The notes under the pieces were generated by a model. It was not told where the DNA came from. It ran no database searches and saw only the letters and a list, made by a program, of their open reading frames with translations. This document shows, piece by piece, positions 25,125-34,395 of a DNA stretch of 64,000 bases. Source of the stretch: Streptomyces hokutonensis (GTDB lineage: Bacteria; Actinomycetota; Actinomycetes; Streptomycetales; Streptomycetaceae); the NCBI RefSeq assembly GCF_000376565.1, contig NZ_BARG01000027.1, forward strand, positions 1 through 64,000. The letters are read 5' to 3'. A program made the position numbers and the translations under genes. The first letter of the stretch is position 1; each line of letters begins with the position of its first letter.

Positions 25125-26027
25125 GTGGGGGAGCCAATGGATTTCGGGGATGTCGGGGCACGCCAGACGCGGGCGCTGCGCCATGTCGCGGCCAGGTCGT
25201 CGGGCCCGGCCGTCGACCCGCGACTGCGTATCACCCTCAACTTCCACCCCGACCGCATGGCGGCAGGACGACCGATCCTCGACGCGCTGGCCCAGGACGG
25301 CACGTACCACTCGCAGTTCGTGACCGGCACCAGCAACGGCGGCCTCACCGCCCACCCCGGCGGCGACCGCTGGCGCTGGGAGAGCCGGATCTTCGCCGGG
25401 GCCTACGACGGGGCGCCCGCCGCCGAGCGACCGGTGTACGGCGCGCTGAACTTCCGGCGCCAACTGGTCGGCGCAGCACCGAGGTTCGGCTCCTCGCACC
25501 TCCGGCTGAACGGCGCGGCCCTCGCCCGGGCCACCTTCTGCTACCCCGACAGCGCCGCCGAACCGACCGACTTCGGCGTCGCCGCCGGCATGTCGCTGAT
25601 CGCGCTCGCCGAGGCCGACGAGCAGGACGCCCTCAACGACTACATCGAGGCACAGGTGCACGGCGGAGTCGATCTCGCCCGGGACGCCGAGGCCCTTGTC
25701 CTGGACGCCAGTTACCGAGGAACCCCCGTCGAGACCGCCGCCCGCCGCCTGCCCTGCCCGGTCGAATGGCACCCCGGATACCGGCTCACCGTGGGCGAGT
25801 TGAGGCGGCACGCGGACTACCGAGGGCAGGAGTACGCCGAACTCGGCGCCCGTATCGCAGAGAAGGGCGTGCTCGACCCCCGGATCATCGGCGACGCGGC
25901 CCGCACCGGACGCCATGAACTCCAGGACCTGAAGATGGTCTGGCACACCCTGGCCCGCTTCGGGGCGCCGGCGGGAGCGGGGACGGCGGTGGACGGCCGC
26001 GGTCGGCCGGTGGCGTGGACGGGCTGA
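25125..26027 (+). CDS. DUF3626-family protein
   Basis: 300 residues from GTG 25125 (GAGGTG upstream); ATG 25137 behind GGGGGAG is an equal alternative. It matches the DUF3626 layout: RLRITLNFHPDR near the N-terminus, LAQDGTYHSQFVTGTSNGG, WRWESRIFAGAYD, RPVYGALNFRR, APRFGSSHLRL and VEWHPGYRLTVGELRRHADYRG. It has several conserved His/Glu/Asp and looks like a toxin-ADP-ribosyltransferase-like or hydrolase fold, but I know no proven activity. Shares a palindromic control region with the FBP protein gene. Confidence 0.72.
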   Translation: MGEPMDFGDVGARQTRALRHVAARSSGPAVDPRLRITLNFHPDRMAAGRPILDALAQDGTYHSQFVTGTSNGGLTAHPGGDRWRWESRIFAGAYDGAPAAERPVYGALNFRRQLVGAAPRFGSSHLRLNGAALARATFCYPDSAAEPTDFGVAAGMSLIALAEADEQDALNDYIEAQVHGGVDLARDAEALVLDASYRGTPVETAARRLPCPVEWHPGYRLTVGELRRHADYRGQEYAELGARIAEKGVLDPRIIGDAARTGRHELQDLKMVWHTLARFGAPAGAGTAVDGRGRPVAWTG

Positions 26028-26050
26028 ACTGGACGGGGGTGACGCGGACT

Positions 26051-26944
26051 TCAGGCTCCGAGCTGTGCGGTCAGGAACTGTCCGGCCCGGTCCAGCGCGG
26101 CGCCGGCCTCGTCGAGGATCGGACCGTAGGCCTGGAAGACGTGCGGTACCCCGGGGGTGACGTCGAGGGTGACCTCCACGTCCGCGGCGGCGGCCCGCGC
26201 GGCGAGGCGTACGGCGTCGTCGAGGAGGACCTCGTGGCTGCCGACCTGGACGAGGAGGGGCGGTAGGCCGGAGAGGTCGGCGAAGATCGGGCTGATCAGG
26301 CCGAGCGCGGGGTCCTGTCCCGCCGTGTAGCCGGCGACGAGGGGTTCGAGGAGTTCCCGGGAGAACAGCGGGTCGGCCGCCTCCTTGGTGTCGATGGACG
26401 CCCCGGAGAGGGTGAGGTCGACGTACGGAGACATGACGAAGGCCGCGGCCGGCAGGGGCAGTCCGTGGTCGCGGGCGTTGACCAGGGTGGCGACAGCGAG
26501 TCCACCGCCCGCCGACTCGCCCGAGAAGACGATGTCCGAGGGATCGACACCATCGGCCAGCAGGGCTTCGTAGACCGCCAACGCGTCGTCCACCGCCGCC
26601 GGATACGGGTGTTCGGGGGCGAGCCGGTACTCGACGGAGTAGGCCTTGGCGGCGGTCCGCCCGCCGACCTGCGCGGCCAGACCGGCCGAGCTGAGGGCGT
26701 CCCCCAGGAGGTAGACACCGCCGTGGAAGTACAGGACGACATGGCGGGGTTCGACGCCGTCGACCGTGACTTCGACGACGGGGACACCGCCCAGCGTGGT
26801 CGGTACCGCCTTCACCTCGGGAGGCAGCGGCTGCGCCGACGTCGCCGCGTGCAGCAGCCGCCGCAGCTCCTCGACATCGGCGTCGAGGGGGAAGGGCGAC
26901 TGGCGGAGGAACGCGTCGATGGTCTGTTGCTGCTCGGTGCTCAC
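26051..26944 (-). CDS. Alpha/beta hydrolase of the HSL/BD-FAE esterase group
   Basis: 297 residues. Oxyanion motif YFHGGVY (HGG), nucleophile GESAGGG (Ser near residue 144), and a C-terminal His in GVPHVFQAY with a preceding Asp complete the triad. Hormone-sensitive-lipase-type esterases hydrolyse short acyl esters. GTG start at 26944 overlaps the stop of the 89-residue gene (GTGA), so the two are translationally coupled. No signal peptide. Confidence 0.9.
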   Translation of the reverse strand: MSTEQQQTIDAFLRQSPFPLDADVEELRRLLHAATSAQPLPPEVKAVPTTLGGVPVVEVTVDGVEPRHVVLYFHGGVYLLGDALSSAGLAAQVGGRTAAKAYSVEYRLAPEHPYPAAVDDALAVYEALLADGVDPSDIVFSGESAGGGLAVATLVNARDHGLPLPAAAFVMSPYVDLTLSGASIDTKEAADPLFSRELLEPLVAGYTAGQDPALGLISPIFADLSGLPPLLVQVGSHEVLLDDAVRLAARAAAADVEVTLDVTPGVPHVFQAYGPILDEAGAALDRAGQFLTAQLGA

Positions 26945-27210
26945 GGAGCGTCTCCGTTCGACGGGGGTGGATCGGCCGGCGCACTCCGCTCGGCCGGTGC
27001 GGGCCGTACCTTGCGCACTTCCAGGAGGTCGAGTCCCAGGGCCTCGACCTGGGCGAGGACGCCGAAGAGCGCCGCGGTGTCCGGCAGCAGCCCGGTGAGC
27101 ACCGTCTCGGTACCCTGCTGCTCCGGCTCGAACGCGGGGAACGCCGTCAGCAGGGTGGGGCCGAGATGGCAGCCGACCCGGATCTCGTACATGACGGGGT
27201 CATCACCCAT
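26941..27210 (-). CDS. Small protein coupled to esterase gene
   Basis: 89 residues starting MGDDPVMYEIRVGCHLG. I do not recognise it, beyond a compact beta-alpha-beta N-terminal half (YEIRVGCHLGPTLLTAFPAF, LTGLLPDTAALFGVLAQVEALGLDLLEVRKV) and a disordered Pro/Ala tail. The segment PDTAALFGVLAQVEALGLDLLEVR resembles the ACT-like small domains found next to hydrolases in Streptomyces. It lies between the LuxR-type regulator and the esterase on the same strand. Confidence 0.65.
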   Translation of the reverse strand: MGDDPVMYEIRVGCHLGPTLLTAFPAFEPEQQGTETVLTGLLPDTAALFGVLAQVEALGLDLLEVRKVRPAPAERSAPADPPPSNGDAP

Positions 27211-27273
27211 GCCCCCATGGTCCTCAGGGTCGGGTGAACCCGCGTCGCCGGAATCCGGTGATCGTGCGGGCGC

Positions 27274-29928
27274 TCAGCCGCGGCCGTTCGACAGCAGCCT
27301 CAGTTCACGGCCGCGGTGCACCGCCGAGGACCGGTCCCCGGCGCCGAGCTTGGCGTAGATCCGCCGGATGTGGGTGTTGACGGTGTTGAGCGAGACCGAC
27401 AGTTCGGCGGCGATCTCGGGGCGGGTGAGGTTCGTCGGCAGATAGCGCAGGACGCGCAGTTCGCTCGGGCTGAGGTCCTCGGCCGGACCCGGGGGCGCCG
27501 ACCGGTCCGGGGTGTCGCCGCGGACGGTGTCGAGGATGTCGGAGACCAGCGCGGCGTGCGAGGTGGTGCGCGGCAGGGCGTCCAGCAGTTCCCAGGCGCC
27601 GGTCGTCACGAAGGGCAGGATCGTCCGGTCCGGCTCGGCGAGGTTCAGGGCCTCCTCCACGGCCGCTCCCGCCGCCTGCCCGTCGCCGAGGTCGCGGCAG
27701 GCGAGCGCGTCCAGGAGCCGGGCCTCGATCGGGGTGAGGAAGGAGGCGACGGGAGCGGTGCCGTCCAGGACCGGGCGCAGTGCGCGGCGGGCACCGGCCG
27801 GGTCCCGCTCGGCGAGGTGGAGCACCGCGTCGGCGTTGCGGATCTCGGCGGCGGCGGACTGCCGGTCGTCGAGGGCGTCGAGGTCCGCGCGTGCGCGGTC
27901 GACCGTCCCGAGGCGGGCTCGGGTGGCGATCGTCCAGGCGGTCACCCGGGACGACAGCCCGTGCCGGCTCACCATGTGCGCCTGCACCTGCTCGGCGGCG
28001 GTCAACTCGGCCAGCGTTTCCGGGAGTTGACCGCGCGCGGCGGACAGCATCGCGGAGGTCAGATGGACCAGTAGACGTACGCCGGGTTCGCCCTCGGACC
28101 GGGTGACGTGCCGGGCGCGGTCGAGCCACTGCTCGCCCCGGTCGAACTCGCCCGTGCAGATCAGCGTCCCGGCCAGGGTGGCCTGGGCGGGCGCGATCAC
28201 CGCCGCGGCGTCCCACCCGCAGCGGGCGGCCAGCGCCACGGCTTCCTCGGAGCGCTGCCGGACCAGCGCGAGGGAACGGCTGCCGGAGGCGAAGCCCAGA
28301 TGGGCGCGGCAGGCCACCTCGAGATAGGGGCGGCCGATGTCCCGGGCGAGCGCGGCGCCCTCCAGGAGGTGACGCTCGCTGTCGTCGAGCCGCAGCGACC
28401 AGGCCTCGGTGACTCCCAGGTTCAGCAGCGCGAGGGCCCGCAGGTCACTGGCGAGCGCGATCTCGGTGTTGGAGCGGCCCTCGGCGGGCGAGGGCAGCGC
28501 GTCGGTCTGCTCGAACACGGCGTCGAAGTGCCCGCGCAGCCGGGCCAGCAGCAGATCCAGGGACGCGATCGCCGTCCGCAGCCGCGACCGCCGGTCCGGC
28601 GGAGTCGTCTCGGCGTACGCCCCGGCGATCTCGAGATGCGCCCGCGCCTCCTCCAGCCGGTGCTGGTGCAGATCGGCGTTGGCGTACACCAGGGCCAGTT
28701 CCGGGGAGTCCTCGCCGATGCACGCCGGGAACGCGCGCAGCAGCGCCACCACACTCCCGGCCTGCCCGTCGAGCGTCAGGCTGACCGTGTGGTCGGTGAG
28801 CAGCCGCGCCGCCTCGGACCAGTCCCCGGCGGCCTGCAGATGTCGTACGGCATCCACGGCCCGGGAGTGTTCGGCGAACCAGCGCGCGGCCAGCCGGTGC
28901 AGTTCCGGGATGGCCTCCGGGACGGTGCGGCGCAGTTCCAGCCGGAGCAGGTCGGCGAACATGTGGTGGTAGCGGAACCAGGTGCGCTCGGGGTCGAGCG
29001 ACACCACGAACGCGTTGGCGTCCTCCAGCTCCAGCAGGACGCGCTCCGAGCCGGTCGCGCCGGTGAGCAGATCGGCCAGCTCGCCGTTGATCCGGTCGGG
29101 CAGGGAGGTGCGCAGCAACAACCGCTGTACATGGGGCGGTTGGCGCTCCAGCATCTCCGCCATCAGGTATTCGGCGACCGTACGGTGGCTGCCGGAGAAC
29201 TCGGCGACGAACCGCTCGGGGTCCGGGTGCCCGGCCAGCGAGAGCACCGCGAGCCGCAGCCCGGCCGCCCAGCCCTCGGCCCGCCGGTGCAGCAGACCGG
29301 CCACGTCGTCGGGCAGCGAGACTCCGGACGCGGCGAGGAGATCACGGGTCTCGGCCTCGCTGAACCGCAGCTGCGCGGCGCGGATCTCGGCCAACTCCCC
29401 GGTCAGGCGCAGCCGGTGGAGATGCAGCGGCGGGTCGTGCCGGGTCGCGACGATCGCGTGGACGCCTCGGGGGAGCGCCGTCAGCAGGGCCGCGAGCTGT
29501 CCGGCGGCCTCCGCGGAGCCGAGCTCGTGCAGGTCGTCGATGACGAGATAGAGGGTGCTGCCGGACGCGGCGATCTCGGACAGCACCTTGTCCACCATCG
29601 CGCCCCCGTCGAAACCGGGCGCCGTGGGCAGTGGCTCGGTGGCGCCCGTCGCGCCACGGACGGCCTCCAGCAGGGCGGACCAGAACAGCTGCGCGTCCTG
29701 CTGACCCGGCCGTACCGACAGGAACGCGATACGGCGGTCCCGTCCCGGCCGGTCGGCCCACGCGCGCAGCAGTGAGGTCTTTCCGCTGCCGGCGGGCGCG
29801 GAGATCATCGTCACCCGCTGCTCGGACGCGCGGTCCAGGGCGGCGATCAGGTCGCGGCGGTCGATGAGACCCGGGCGGCCCCGGCCCGGGACGCGGGCGG
29901 TGCCCGCGGTGGCCGGCAGGTCGGGCAT
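27274..29928 (-). CDS. MalT-like LuxR-family ATP-dependent regulator
   Basis: 884 residues from ATG 29928 (AGAGGA 9 nt upstream). Walker A SAPAGSGKTSLLRAW (residues ~48-62), Walker B LYLVIDDLHEL, a winged-helix/NACHT-like middle, a long TPR-type helical array (about 330-790), and a C-terminal GerE/LuxR HTH (LSPSELRVLRYLPTNLTRPEIAAEL, HIRRIYAKLGAGDRSSAV). This is the signal-integrating MalT/LAL class that activates nearby genes when ligand and ATP bind. The esterase-small-protein pair downstream and the divergent aldo-keto reductase are candidate targets. Confidence 0.92.
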   Translation of the reverse strand: MPDLPATAGTARVPGRGRPGLIDRRDLIAALDRASEQRVTMISAPAGSGKTSLLRAWADRPGRDRRIAFLSVRPGQQDAQLFWSALLEAVRGATGATEPLPTAPGFDGGAMVDKVLSEIAASGSTLYLVIDDLHELGSAEAAGQLAALLTALPRGVHAIVATRHDPPLHLHRLRLTGELAEIRAAQLRFSEAETRDLLAASGVSLPDDVAGLLHRRAEGWAAGLRLAVLSLAGHPDPERFVAEFSGSHRTVAEYLMAEMLERQPPHVQRLLLRTSLPDRINGELADLLTGATGSERVLLELEDANAFVVSLDPERTWFRYHHMFADLLRLELRRTVPEAIPELHRLAARWFAEHSRAVDAVRHLQAAGDWSEAARLLTDHTVSLTLDGQAGSVVALLRAFPACIGEDSPELALVYANADLHQHRLEEARAHLEIAGAYAETTPPDRRSRLRTAIASLDLLLARLRGHFDAVFEQTDALPSPAEGRSNTEIALASDLRALALLNLGVTEAWSLRLDDSERHLLEGAALARDIGRPYLEVACRAHLGFASGSRSLALVRQRSEEAVALAARCGWDAAAVIAPAQATLAGTLICTGEFDRGEQWLDRARHVTRSEGEPGVRLLVHLTSAMLSAARGQLPETLAELTAAEQVQAHMVSRHGLSSRVTAWTIATRARLGTVDRARADLDALDDRQSAAAEIRNADAVLHLAERDPAGARRALRPVLDGTAPVASFLTPIEARLLDALACRDLGDGQAAGAAVEEALNLAEPDRTILPFVTTGAWELLDALPRTTSHAALVSDILDTVRGDTPDRSAPPGPAEDLSPSELRVLRYLPTNLTRPEIAAELSVSLNTVNTHIRRIYAKLGAGDRSSAVHRGRELRLLSNGRG

Positions 29929-30044
29929 GACGCCATGTCCTCTGGTCACGCGGCCAGCGTAGTCGATGCGAATCACCGCATCCCGGCGACGACCGGTCAC
30001 CCCCACGGCGGCGATCCTGGCCACCCGCGCGAAGGGCGAGGCAC

Positions 30045-30956
30045 ATGGGTGAGCCGACAGGAGACGGTGTGAGAGAGCAGCTGGGCGGGACCTTTCCCCT
30101 GGGACCGAGACGGGTGCACCGGGTCGGCTACGGCGCGATGCAGCTCTCCGGCGACGGGGTCTTCGGGCCACCGCGCGACCGCGACGAGGCGCTGCGGGTG
30201 CTGCGCGCGGTGGTCGACGCCGGGGTGGACCACATCGACACCGCGCAGTTCTACGGAGCGGGCACGGTGAACGAACTCGTCCGGGAGGCGTTGCATCCCT
30301 ACCCGGACGGACTGGCGATCGTGAGCAAGGTCGGCGCCCGCAGCAGTGACCGGCCGTCCCTGCTCCGGCAGGGCATCGAGGAGAACCTGACCGCACTCGG
30401 CGTGAGCCGCCTCGCGGCGGTCAACCTGCGGATGGTGGACCCGTCCGAGACACCGGACGGCCGGTTCGACGCCCAGGTGGCGACGCTGGTCCAGGCCCGC
30501 GAAGAGGGGCTCATCGAGGGCGTCGGCCTCAGTCATGTCTCCCTACGACAGCTGCTGAGAGCCGTCGCGCAGACGGAGATCGTCTGTGTGCAGAACCTCT
30601 TCAACCTGGCCGACCAGCGCTCCATGGACGTCCTCAGGGAATGCGAGCGGCGGGGCATCGCCTTCGTCCCGTACTGCCCGCTCGGCTGGCCCGGTCAGGT
30701 GCGGCACCGGATCCTCGCGAACCCGGCCGTCGTCGCCCAGGCCGCCCGGCTCGGCGTCACCCCCGCGCGGATCGCCCTCGGCGGGCTGCTCGACCTCGCG
30801 CCGAACGTCCTGCTGATCCCCGGAACCCGTACCCGAGCGCATCTGGCCGAGAACCTCGCCGCCGCCGACGTCGGCATCGACGACGAGGCCCGCGCGGAGT
30901 TGAGACGGCACTTTCCCGACACCGAGCAGCACAAGCCCGAGGAGGAACCCGCATGA
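30045..30956 (+). CDS. Aldo/keto reductase
   Basis: 303 residues from ATG 30045 (AAGGG 8 nt upstream). GTG 30069, with a perfect AGGAG 5 nt upstream, is an alternative that removes eight non-conserved residues. TIM-barrel AKR: DTAQFYG (catalytic Asp/Tyr), SKVG (catalytic Lys) and an NADPH-binding end LLIPGTRTRAHLAENL. The usual catalytic His strand reads AAVNLRMVD here, with Asn where His is common, a variation seen in some actinobacterial members. Divergent from the MalT-like regulator and coupled by ATGA to the SnoaL-like gene. Confidence 0.88.
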   Translation: MGEPTGDGVREQLGGTFPLGPRRVHRVGYGAMQLSGDGVFGPPRDRDEALRVLRAVVDAGVDHIDTAQFYGAGTVNELVREALHPYPDGLAIVSKVGARSSDRPSLLRQGIEENLTALGVSRLAAVNLRMVDPSETPDGRFDAQVATLVQAREEGLIEGVGLSHVSLRQLLRAVAQTEIVCVQNLFNLADQRSMDVLRECERRGIAFVPYCPLGWPGQVRHRILANPAVVAQAARLGVTPARIALGGLLDLAPNVLLIPGTRTRAHLAENLAAADVGIDDEARAELRRHFPDTEQHKPEEEPA

Positions 30957-31390
30957 ACAACGAAGAGATCGTCCGGAAGGCCTACCAGACGGCCGAGGTC
31001 AAGGACATCGAGGGCTGGCTCGACGCCTTCACCGAGGACGGGACGTTCACCGACGAGTCGGTCGGCGTCACCTACCGCGGCCGGGACCGTGCCTTCCCCG
31101 TGGAGAACTACGGGCGCGCCTTCCCCGACATGCACCGCGAGCTCTACCAGGTCTACGTCAGCGGGGACGTCGTCGTCGTACAACTGGCGCTCCAGGGCAC
31201 CCACAACGGCCCGCTGAGCCTCGGCGACGGGACGCTCCAGCCGACCGGGAACCGGATGGACGCCCCCTGCTGCGATGTGTTCGAGCTGGTGGACGGGAAG
31301 ATCAAACGCTTCGACTGCTATCCGTCGGGCACGGTGATCCTCACCCAGCTCGGCGTCCTCGGCGCACTGGGCGAGGCCCTGCACTCCTGA
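30953..31390 (+). CDS. SnoaL/NTF2-like protein
   Basis: 145 residues with the cone-shaped NTF2 fold signature of SnoaL-like polyketide-cyclase relatives: YQTAEVKDIEGWLDAFTEDGTF (family 'FTEDG' motif, residues 12-33), RAFPDMHRELYQVYVSGDVVVVQL and an ester- or cyclase-like pocket. It could be a small hydrolase, isomerase or ligand-binding protein. ATG 30953 overlaps the reductase stop by 4 bp, so the two proteins probably act on the same metabolite. Confidence 0.85.
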   Translation: MNNEEIVRKAYQTAEVKDIEGWLDAFTEDGTFTDESVGVTYRGRDRAFPVENYGRAFPDMHRELYQVYVSGDVVVVQLALQGTHNGPLSLGDGTLQPTGNRMDAPCCDVFELVDGKIKRFDCYPSGTVILTQLGVLGALGEALHS

Positions 31391-31396
31391 CCCCGG

Positions 31397-31431
31397 GCTC
31401 GGCCCGCCGCGGTGTCCGGGGCGGGCCGAGC
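31397..31431. terminator. Bidirectional hairpin terminator
   Basis: GCTCGGCCCGCC (31397-31408) and GGCGGGCCGAGC (31420-31431) form a perfect 12-bp stem with an 11-nt loop. It lies exactly between the convergent ends of the SnoaL-like and MBL genes. No U-run follows, as usual in Streptomyces. Confidence 0.7.
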
Positions 31432-31439
31432 GGGATCAC

Positions 31440-32483
31440 TCACGCATGGACCTGCGAGTCCACGCCGAGGTCGAGGCGGAGGGATTCGAGGATGATGAAC
31501 GTCGTACTGGCCGTGTAGACGTCGGCGGCCGCGAGGACGCCGGTGTACTTCTTGATGACCGGCGCGGAGGCGTAGGCGACCTGGGCCGCCTGGTACTCCT
31601 TGACCGCGGCCCACGAGTTGTTGCCGTACTTCACGAAGAACGGCGTCGGGTCGACCGCCGTGAGCGCCTTCTTGACATTGGTGATGATGTCGTCCACGTA
31701 CTGCTGGTAGACGACCATGTCCTGGCGGTTGCCGAGCCTGCCGATGTGGCCGCCGACGAAGTGCTTCCACGGGTAGCTCATGGCCTTGGCCGGGGCGGCG
31801 ATGGAGCCGGGGACGTCCTCGTTGAGGTTGAAGCTGTCGAAGGGGACCCAGCCGGGCAGCAGGACGTCGACGAGCATCAGGGTCCTGTGGGCGGGCAGGT
31901 GGATGTAGACGTTGTCGGGGGTGTGGTTCGTGCCGTGCCAGGCCAGTTCGACGCGCTCGCCGCCGACCCGCAGCGTGTGGCTCTTCTCGAAGGTGATGTC
32001 CGGGACCGGCCGGGCCGGGTCGTTGTCACGGGCCAGCAGTTTCCTGGTCTCGGCGTGGCCGATCCGCACCACGTTCTTGCCGAACAGCGACGAGGCGCCG
32101 AGGTGGTCGGCGTGGTGGTGGGAGTAGACCAGATGGGTCACTCTGTTGGAGACGCCGTTGGCGGCGGCGATCTCGTCGATCGCGCGCTGGAGGTTGTGCC
32201 CGATGGTCGGCGGCGCGTCGAAGAGCACGACACCCTCACGGGTCGTCAGGAACGCCGCCTGGTAGGTGCCGTCGGTCACCCAGTACAAGTTCTTCTCGAT
32301 CCGGCCGACGTAGTAGCCCTGCGCGTTGACGGCGGGGCCGAGCGCGGAGGGCGGGATGGGCGCGTAGTCGGGCAGGTCGGTGGAGGTGGCGGCCGATGCC
32401 GGGCCGGCGAGCGCGGCCACGGTGGGGACGGCTGCCAGCGCCGCACCGGTGGCGAGGAAAGAGCGGCGGTTCGTCGAGGACAT
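31440..32483 (-). CDS. Tat-exported MBL-fold metallohydrolase
   Basis: 347 residues. Tat-type signal NRRSFLATGAALAAVPTVAALAGPASA, then a metallo-beta-lactamase fold with the zinc motif SHHHADHLG (residues ~120-128), a later H in AWHGTNHTPDN and D in LMLVDVLLPGW. Unlike class B beta-lactamases, this exported type matches proteins annotated as quinoprotein relay- or lactonase-like MBL enzymes. It is in a same-strand run with an SDR gene (64-bp gap) and a PAS-LuxR regulator, so a shared pathway is plausible. Confidence 0.85.
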   Translation of the reverse strand: MSSTNRRSFLATGAALAAVPTVAALAGPASAATSTDLPDYAPIPPSALGPAVNAQGYYVGRIEKNLYWVTDGTYQAAFLTTREGVVLFDAPPTIGHNLQRAIDEIAAANGVSNRVTHLVYSHHHADHLGASSLFGKNVVRIGHAETRKLLARDNDPARPVPDITFEKSHTLRVGGERVELAWHGTNHTPDNVYIHLPAHRTLMLVDVLLPGWVPFDSFNLNEDVPGSIAAPAKAMSYPWKHFVGGHIGRLGNRQDMVVYQQYVDDIITNVKKALTAVDPTPFFVKYGNNSWAAVKEYQAAQVAYASAPVIKKYTGVLAAADVYTASTTFIILESLRLDLGVDSQVHA

Positions 32484-32547
32484 GGTGATCTGCTCCAGTC
32501 GGTCGATGACGCGGGGGAGGTGATGCCGTACGAGAAGGACGTGGGTC

Positions 32548-33228
32548 TCAGGCGCCGTAGGCCGGCACGATCGCTCCGCTGATGTGCTCCGCGAGGTCGC
32601 CGGCCAGGAAGGCGATGACGTCCGCGATCGCCTCCGGCCGGACGGCGTGCGCGAGCGCCTGCGGCGGGAACACCGCCCGGTTCCTTGCGGTGTCGAGGAG
32701 TTGGGGCGCCACCGCGTTCACGCGGATGCCGTCCGGGCGCAGTTCCAGGTCGAGGACGCGGACGAGGTGGTTGAGCGCCGCCTTGCCGAGGCTGTACGCG
32801 GCCGTCCCTGGGGTCGGTTCGGACGCCGGCCGGGCGGACACGTGCACGATGGCGCCCCCGCCGCGCTCCCGCATGTACGGCGTCACGGCCTGGCTCAGCC
32901 ACAGCGCGGCGGCGAGGTTGACGTCCAGCATGAGGCGCAGGTCCTCGGGGGTCGCACTGAGCGCGTCTCCCGGGCGGAACGCCCCGAGCGTGTTCACCAG
33001 CACCTCGGGAGGACCCGACTCGGCGGCGATCCGGTCGACGAGATCCTTGGCCACGGCCCGGTCGGTCGCGTCACCCACCTCCCGGCGGATGCCGTCGGGC
33101 AACGCCTCCAGTGTCTTGGCCGTGCGGTCGACCGCCGTCACGCTGAACCCCGCGTCCGCGAGAACCACCGAGGTGGCGAAACCCAGTTCGCCACCCGCAC
33201 CGACCACTACCGCCACACGTCCGCTCAC
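32548..33228 (-). CDS. Short-chain dehydrogenase/reductase
   Basis: 226 residues from GTG 33228 with AAGGAGG at 7 nt. Classical SDR: cofactor motif VVGAGGELG (GxxxGxG), NTLGAF instead of the common NNAG, and the catalytic set S-Y-K (HVSARPAS; YSLGKAAL). It acts as an oxidoreductase on an unknown alcohol or ketone, NAD(P)-linked. Directly upstream of the exported MBL protein gene on the same strand. Confidence 0.88.
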   Translation of the reverse strand: MSGRVAVVVGAGGELGFATSVVLADAGFSVTAVDRTAKTLEALPDGIRREVGDATDRAVAKDLVDRIAAESGPPEVLVNTLGAFRPGDALSATPEDLRLMLDVNLAAALWLSQAVTPYMRERGGGAIVHVSARPASEPTPGTAAYSLGKAALNHLVRVLDLELRPDGIRVNAVAPQLLDTARNRAVFPPQALAHAVRPEAIADVIAFLAGDLAEHISGAIVPAYGA

Positions 33229-33282
33229 GAGACCGCCTCCTTGTCGTGCGCCAAGGTTCGCCGCGGGACAGGTGAGCGGTCC

Positions 33283-33903
33283 TCACCGGATTCCGGTGAT
33301 CCGGCCCGCTGCCACCGGTGGCCATACGCCGATGGCGAGCACGCCCAACGCATAGGCGCGGGCGACCAGTTCGGTACGGTTCGCCGCGCCCCAGCGGGCC
33401 GACAGGCGCCGTAGGTGATAGGTCACGCCGTCGGTCGTGAGACCCGTCTCGCGGGCCGCTCGGGCGCTGGTGGCGCCGCCGGCGAGCAGCGCCAGGATGC
33501 GGGCCTCGATGAGGGTGACCCGCGCGGGGACCGGCTCGGCGGGCGCGGCCTCGCCCTGTACGCGCAGCATCACCAGCAGCGCCGGAGTGTCCTCCACGGT
33601 GTCACTGACCGGGTCGGCCGTCAGCTCCCCATGGCGCTCGGTGCCGTCCGGGGCCCGCCAGCGCACCGACACCTGGTACCGCGAGCGGTGCCGCAGCCGC
33701 AGCGCCTGCGCGATCCGCTCCACCTGGTCCGACTCCTGCGGCCGGAACAGGTCGAGCACGTCCTGGCCGCGCAGCCGGCCCGGTGTCGTACCGCACTCGG
33801 CCGCCATCGCGGGATTGGCCGCCTGCACCATGCCGTACACATCGCACACCGCGACCGGCACCGCGACCCGGTCGAAGAGCATCAGGGCACGGTTGCGCCA
33901 CAC
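33283..33903 (-). CDS. PAS-LuxR regulator
   Basis: 206 residues from GTG 33903 (AGGGAGG 5 nt upstream; the frame is open to 33936 without a ribosome site). The N-terminal half is a PAS sensor (VPVAVCDVYGMVQAANPAMAAECG, LRGQDVLDLFRP). The C-terminal half is a LuxR-like HTH (LIEARILALLAGGATSARAARETGLTTDGVTYHLRRLSARWGAANRTELVARAYALG). The likely target is the SDR-MBL pair just downstream on the same strand. Confidence 0.82.
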   Translation of the reverse strand: MWRNRALMLFDRVAVPVAVCDVYGMVQAANPAMAAECGTTPGRLRGQDVLDLFRPQESDQVERIAQALRLRHRSRYQVSVRWRAPDGTERHGELTADPVSDTVEDTPALLVMLRVQGEAAPAEPVPARVTLIEARILALLAGGATSARAARETGLTTDGVTYHLRRLSARWGAANRTELVARAYALGVLAIGVWPPVAAGRITGIR

Positions 33904-33963
33904 GACGCCCTCCCTGCGATTCCAGTCCACCGGCACTACACAACCATGAGAGACGAGGGAGGT

Positions 33964-34395
33964 TCAGTGGCAGGTCCCGCTGCCGCTGAGGCAGGGCGTG
34001 TAGTGGACGCCCGGTGTGGGCGTGGGGTCCGGATGGGCTTCGTCGTAGTCGTGCTGAGCGCCCGTGAACAGGGCGGCCACCAGCAGGGCGATCAGGAGGT
34101 TCGCCACCAGCGACCACGGTGCGCGGGACAGCGCCGAGAGTACCGCCAGAGCGAGCACGACGTAGAAGAAGTGTTCCATCCAGGCGATGTTCGCGAGTGT
34201 CTCCGCGTCGATCTCGCGCTGGTCGCCCTGCGCGGCCCAGACCGTCATGCCGTGGCTGAACGTCGCCCAGACGAGGGTGGCGAGTTCGCCGAGGAACAGG
34301 AGGACGGAGACGGCGATGTCCGAACGGGCGGACGTCCTGCTGGACCACGGCCATCTGCGGTACCGGGGCGGATGTTCGGGCACGGCTCGCGTCAT
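33964..34395 (-). CDS. Small integral membrane protein (DUF6234-like)
   Basis: 143 residues from ATG 34395. Two to three hydrophobic helices (IAVSVLLFLGELATLVWATF at about 28-47, HFFYVVLALAVLSALS, SLVANLLIALLVAALFTG) with an acidic/Pro-rich outer tail ending PCLSGSGTCH, whose two Cys could pair outside. It resembles Streptomyces DUF6234 proteins; function unknown. It lies between the PAS-LuxR gene and the P450-reductase gene. Confidence 0.65.
   Translation of the reverse strand: MTRAVPEHPPRYRRWPWSSRTSARSDIAVSVLLFLGELATLVWATFSHGMTVWAAQGDQREIDAETLANIAWMEHFFYVVLALAVLSALSRAPWSLVANLLIALLVAALFTGAQHDYDEAHPDPTPTPGVHYTPCLSGSGTCH

Noticed and set aside
27253..33301. Similar sequences CGCCGGAATCCGGTG near 27250 and CACCGGATTCCGGTG near 33287 as a shared operator
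   Set aside because: The second lies within the coding end of the PAS-LuxR gene and the first just downstream of a gene start on the minus strand. Positions do not fit a common operator, and CCGG-rich palindromes are expected by chance here.
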